Positions 31,178 through 33,060 of a stretch of DNA of 33,060 nucleotides are shown in pieces (position 1 is the first letter of the stretch; each line of letters starts with the position of its first letter). The notes beneath the pieces were generated by a model. The model did not search any database. It worked only from the letters and a program-made list of their open reading frames with translations, and had not been told where the DNA came from. A program made the translations under genes and the position numbers. This DNA comes from SIG459 sp045538735 (GTDB lineage Bacteria > Bacillota > Clostridia > Oscillospirales > Oscillospiraceae), in contig JAZSRY010000043.1 of NCBI GenBank assembly GCA_045538735.1, forward strand, positions 1-33,060. Direction: 5' to 3'.

Positions 31178-31747
31178 TTATTTACTTATAAGCAGACAAT
31201 ACTGCTTGCCTATATCAACATTTTCGAAATAGCTTTGGAAAACATCGCTCTCGCAGAAGCGGCAGATATCCTCCGCCGTGAGAGAGCCAAGGGTCTTTTC
31301 CTCTCTTTTCACGAGAGGGGGAAACTCCTCTTCCCCGTTCCCGCCCATCCAGCTATGCCAAAGCTCAACATCCTCCGCCTTTTCCAGATGGCGGCGGATA
31401 TAGTCAAGAAGCATTTCCGCTCTGGCGGGAGTACAGCGGTTCCACTCAACCGCGGCAAGATATGCTCTTTCGCTTTGCAGGTCATCTGCACATTCTATGG
31501 GCCAGATATCGAAATTATCATCGGGGTCGGGCAGTTCAAAAATGCCCTTTTCAATATCTATCACCGGCTCAATATCGCTCCAAAGCACGGTTTCGGGCTC
31601 ATCCCTGTCCAGCTCATAATCCATGAGCATGCTTTGGGGCACTTCAATGCCCGCTTCAAGAGCCTCATTTACGGAGTACATTTTCATATGAGGGTTGGGC
31701 AGCGCCTCAAGAGGGCTATCCGATGCCAGAGCTACAAGAAAGCTCAT
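31178..31747 (-). CDS. Unrecognised acidic protein inserted between uppS and cdsA
   Basis: 189 residues; the ATG at 31747 overlaps the uppS stop by one base (TGATG), so it is translated by coupling. It has no signal peptide or membrane span. It is notably acidic (DYELDRDEPETVLWSDIEPVI; LPDPDDNFDIWP), has Trp-rich spots (WNRC, ELWHSWMGG) and a helical middle (CTPARAEMLLDYIRRHLEKAE). The C-terminal part contains LTAEDICRFCESDVFQSYF. I do not recognise a family. In the standard Firmicutes order uppS is followed directly by cdsA, so this is an extra, lineage-specific gene. Its place suggests a role near envelope lipid synthesis, but a bystander is possible. Confidence 0.8.
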   Translation of the reverse strand: MSFLVALASDSPLEALPNPHMKMYSVNEALEAGIEVPQSMLMDYELDRDEPETVLWSDIEPVIDIEKGIFELPDPDDNFDIWPIECADDLQSERAYLAAVEWNRCTPARAEMLLDYIRRHLEKAEDVELWHSWMGGNGEEEFPPLVKREEKTLGSLTAEDICRFCESDVFQSYFENVDIGKQYCLLISK

Positions 31748-32481
31748 CACACGCCTCCGTATCTGCGCTCGCGGCGCTGGAATTCGGCAATGGCGCGGTT
31801 TATTTCCTTCTCGTCAAAATCAGGCCAGAGAGTCTCGGTGAAATAAAGCTCGGAATAGGCGGACTGCCACATAAGGAAATTGCTCAGGCGGTATTCTCCG
31901 CCGGGGCGGATAAGCAAATCGGGGTCGGGTATGCCCGCGGAGAAAAGATAGTCGGAAACCTCTGCTTCTTCTATGCTGTTTTCCCTGCCCTCGGCCACCT
32001 CGGAAGCATAGCGGCGCATAGCACGGACTATCTCGTCCCTGCCACCGTAGTTGAGACATATATTCACCTGGCAGCCCTCAAAGCGTTTGCTTATCTCCTC
32101 CGTGTTGGCTATAAGCTCACGAAGGCGGGGACTGAGCACACTCACATCACCGAAAAACTTCATTTTGACCCTGTCTCGTTCCATCTTTTCGATGGCTTCC
32201 AGAAGGTACTTTTCAAGCAAACCCATTATTGCGTCCACTTCATCCTGAGGTCTCTTCCAGTTTTCTGTGGAGAAGGCATAAACGGTGAGATAGTCAAGAC
32301 CTATGTCCTTGCAATAGGTTGCGATTTTTCGGAAGGTCTCCGCACCAACAGCGTGACCCGCAGTTCTCGGCATACGGCGCTTTTTTGCCCAGCGGCCGTT
32401 GCCGTCCATAATAATGGCAATATGGCGGGGGAGATTGCCGAAATCAATCTCCTCCGCCTTTTTGTTGAAATTAAATTTCAT
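31747..32481 (-). CDS. uppS: Undecaprenyl diphosphate synthase
   Basis: Cis-prenyltransferase making the C55 lipid carrier for peptidoglycan and other wall polymers. The ATG at 32481 overlaps the frr TAA by one base, giving 244 residues (usual length). The catalytic P-loop HIAIIMDGNGRWAKKR (residues about 20-35, Asp in MDGNG), YAFSTENWKRP, and the C-terminal DLLIRPGGEYRLSNFLMWQSAYSEL motif are present. Its substrates come from the MEP pathway, two enzymes of which are encoded downstream in the same operon. Confidence 0.97.
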   Translation of the reverse strand: MKFNFNKKAEEIDFGNLPRHIAIIMDGNGRWAKKRRMPRTAGHAVGAETFRKIATYCKDIGLDYLTVYAFSTENWKRPQDEVDAIMGLLEKYLLEAIEKMERDRVKMKFFGDVSVLSPRLRELIANTEEISKRFEGCQVNICLNYGGRDEIVRAMRRYASEVAEGRENSIEEAEVSDYLFSAGIPDPDLLIRPGGEYRLSNFLMWQSAYSELYFTETLWPDFDEKEINRAIAEFQRRERRYGGV

Positions 32482-33032
32482 TATATCTCGGTGAGTTCCT
32501 TTTCCTTCTTTGCGCAAAGGCCGTCGATCTTCTTGATGTATTCATCGGTCTGCTTCTGGATGCCCTTCTCAAGATCCTTGCAGTCATCCTCAGTGATCTC
32601 GGAAGCCTTCTGCATCTTCTTGAACTTATCCATAGCATCGCGGCGGATGTTGCGGATGGCGACCTTGGCCTCTTCGCCGTACTTCTTAACCTGCTTTACC
32701 AGATCCTTGCGGCGCTCTTCGGTAAGCTGGGGGAAAACAAGGCGGATAACGCGACCATCGTTCTGGGGATTGATGCCCAGATCGGAAGCGAGAATAGCCT
32801 TTTCAATACCCTTGAGAACGCTTCCGTCCCAGGGCTGGATGGCCAGAGTGCGGGGGTCGGGGGTGGAAATGGTGGCAAGCTGCTGGATGGGGGTAACGGT
32901 GCCGTAGTATTCAACGGTGATCTTGTCAAGGACGGCGGCATTGGCGCGGCCTGCGCGGACTGCGTTGAAGTTCTCAACCAGAACGGAGCAGGTCTTTTCC
33001 ATTCTGTCGGTGAATTCTTTGTAATCGGACAT
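32481..33032 (-). CDS. frr: Ribosome recycling factor
   Basis: Splits post-termination ribosomes together with EF-G. Its 183 residues are typical. It starts with AGGAGG 8 bases upstream of the ATG at 33032. Motifs: FNAVRAGRANAAVLDKITVEYYG, then PIQQLATISTPDPRTLAIQPWD, the domain II beta region, and the long C-terminal helix of domain I (IRNIRRDAMDKFKK). It is the first gene of this operon within the window; pyrH usually lies just upstream, beyond the edge. Confidence 0.97.
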   Translation of the reverse strand: MSDYKEFTDRMEKTCSVLVENFNAVRAGRANAAVLDKITVEYYGTVTPIQQLATISTPDPRTLAIQPWDGSVLKGIEKAILASDLGINPQNDGRVIRLVFPQLTEERRKDLVKQVKKYGEEAKVAIRNIRRDAMDKFKKMQKASEITEDDCKDLEKGIQKQTDEYIKKIDGLCAKKEKELTEI

Positions 33033-33060
33033 TGTGTATTCCTCCTGTATTGTTAGCTTA

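Overview
The window looks like a chromosome segment of a spore-forming-lineage Bacillota, most likely a gut Clostridia/Oscillospirales-type organism. This is inferred from PolC-type replicase, GTP-dependent PEP carboxykinase, a Spo0A-family regulator with 0A boxes, a zinc-ribbon L32, and the gene order frr-uppS-cdsA-dxr-rseP-ispG-polC. No species can be named from the sequence alone.

Left end (1-830): the 3' part of an unrecognised gene and a small membrane-anchored protein, both on the plus strand, closed by a strong terminator. They lie just outside an integrated element.

823-5438: a small integrative element of about 4.5 kb inserted in a tRNA-Leu(CAG) gene. A 72-bp direct repeat with 2 mismatches marks its ends. 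The copy at 5367-5438 lies in the intact tRNA; the copy at 823-894 is a displaced 3' tRNA fragment. The element is visibly A+T-richer than the chromosome. It encodes a tyrosine integrase next to the tRNA, two small coupled genes, a lipoprotein, and two genes that look broken (an early in-frame stop; a frameshift). Clustered TTGACC repeats with 12-bp spacing lie inside both ends and look like integrase arm sites.

5640-14000 (minus strand): pckG with its own promoter and terminator; trmD-rsmA, where trmD is fused to a GNAT acetyltransferase domain; a DUF512 gene-der-plsY operon; and a DUF177-rpmF operon with a consensus promoter. That promoter is back to back with the one for a plus-strand RluA-type pseudouridine synthase followed by an SH3-domain lipoprotein (14041-15868).

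15900-21900 (minus): a pyridoxamine-phosphate-oxidase-like protein with a short RluA-family synthase, a patch of intergenic hairpin repeats, then a polyamine uptake operon reading XRE-cupin regulator, potA, potB, potCD fusion, all tightly coupled.

22016-22912: a Spo0A-family response regulator with three 0A-box-like sites upstream, suggesting autoregulation or control by the master Spo0A.

22962-33032 (minus): one long operon with ribosome recycling, undecaprenyl-PP synthesis, CDP-diacylglycerol synthesis, the MEP isoprenoid enzymes Dxr and IspG, the site-2 protease RseP and DNA polymerase PolC. An unrecognised gene is coupled between uppS and cdsA. I found no CRISPR array, rRNA or recognisable defence system. 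The most interesting signals are the element's arm-site architecture and decay, the TrmD-GNAT fusion with an altered catalytic-motif residue, the Spo0A paralog with its 0A boxes, and the unknown gene in the envelope operon.
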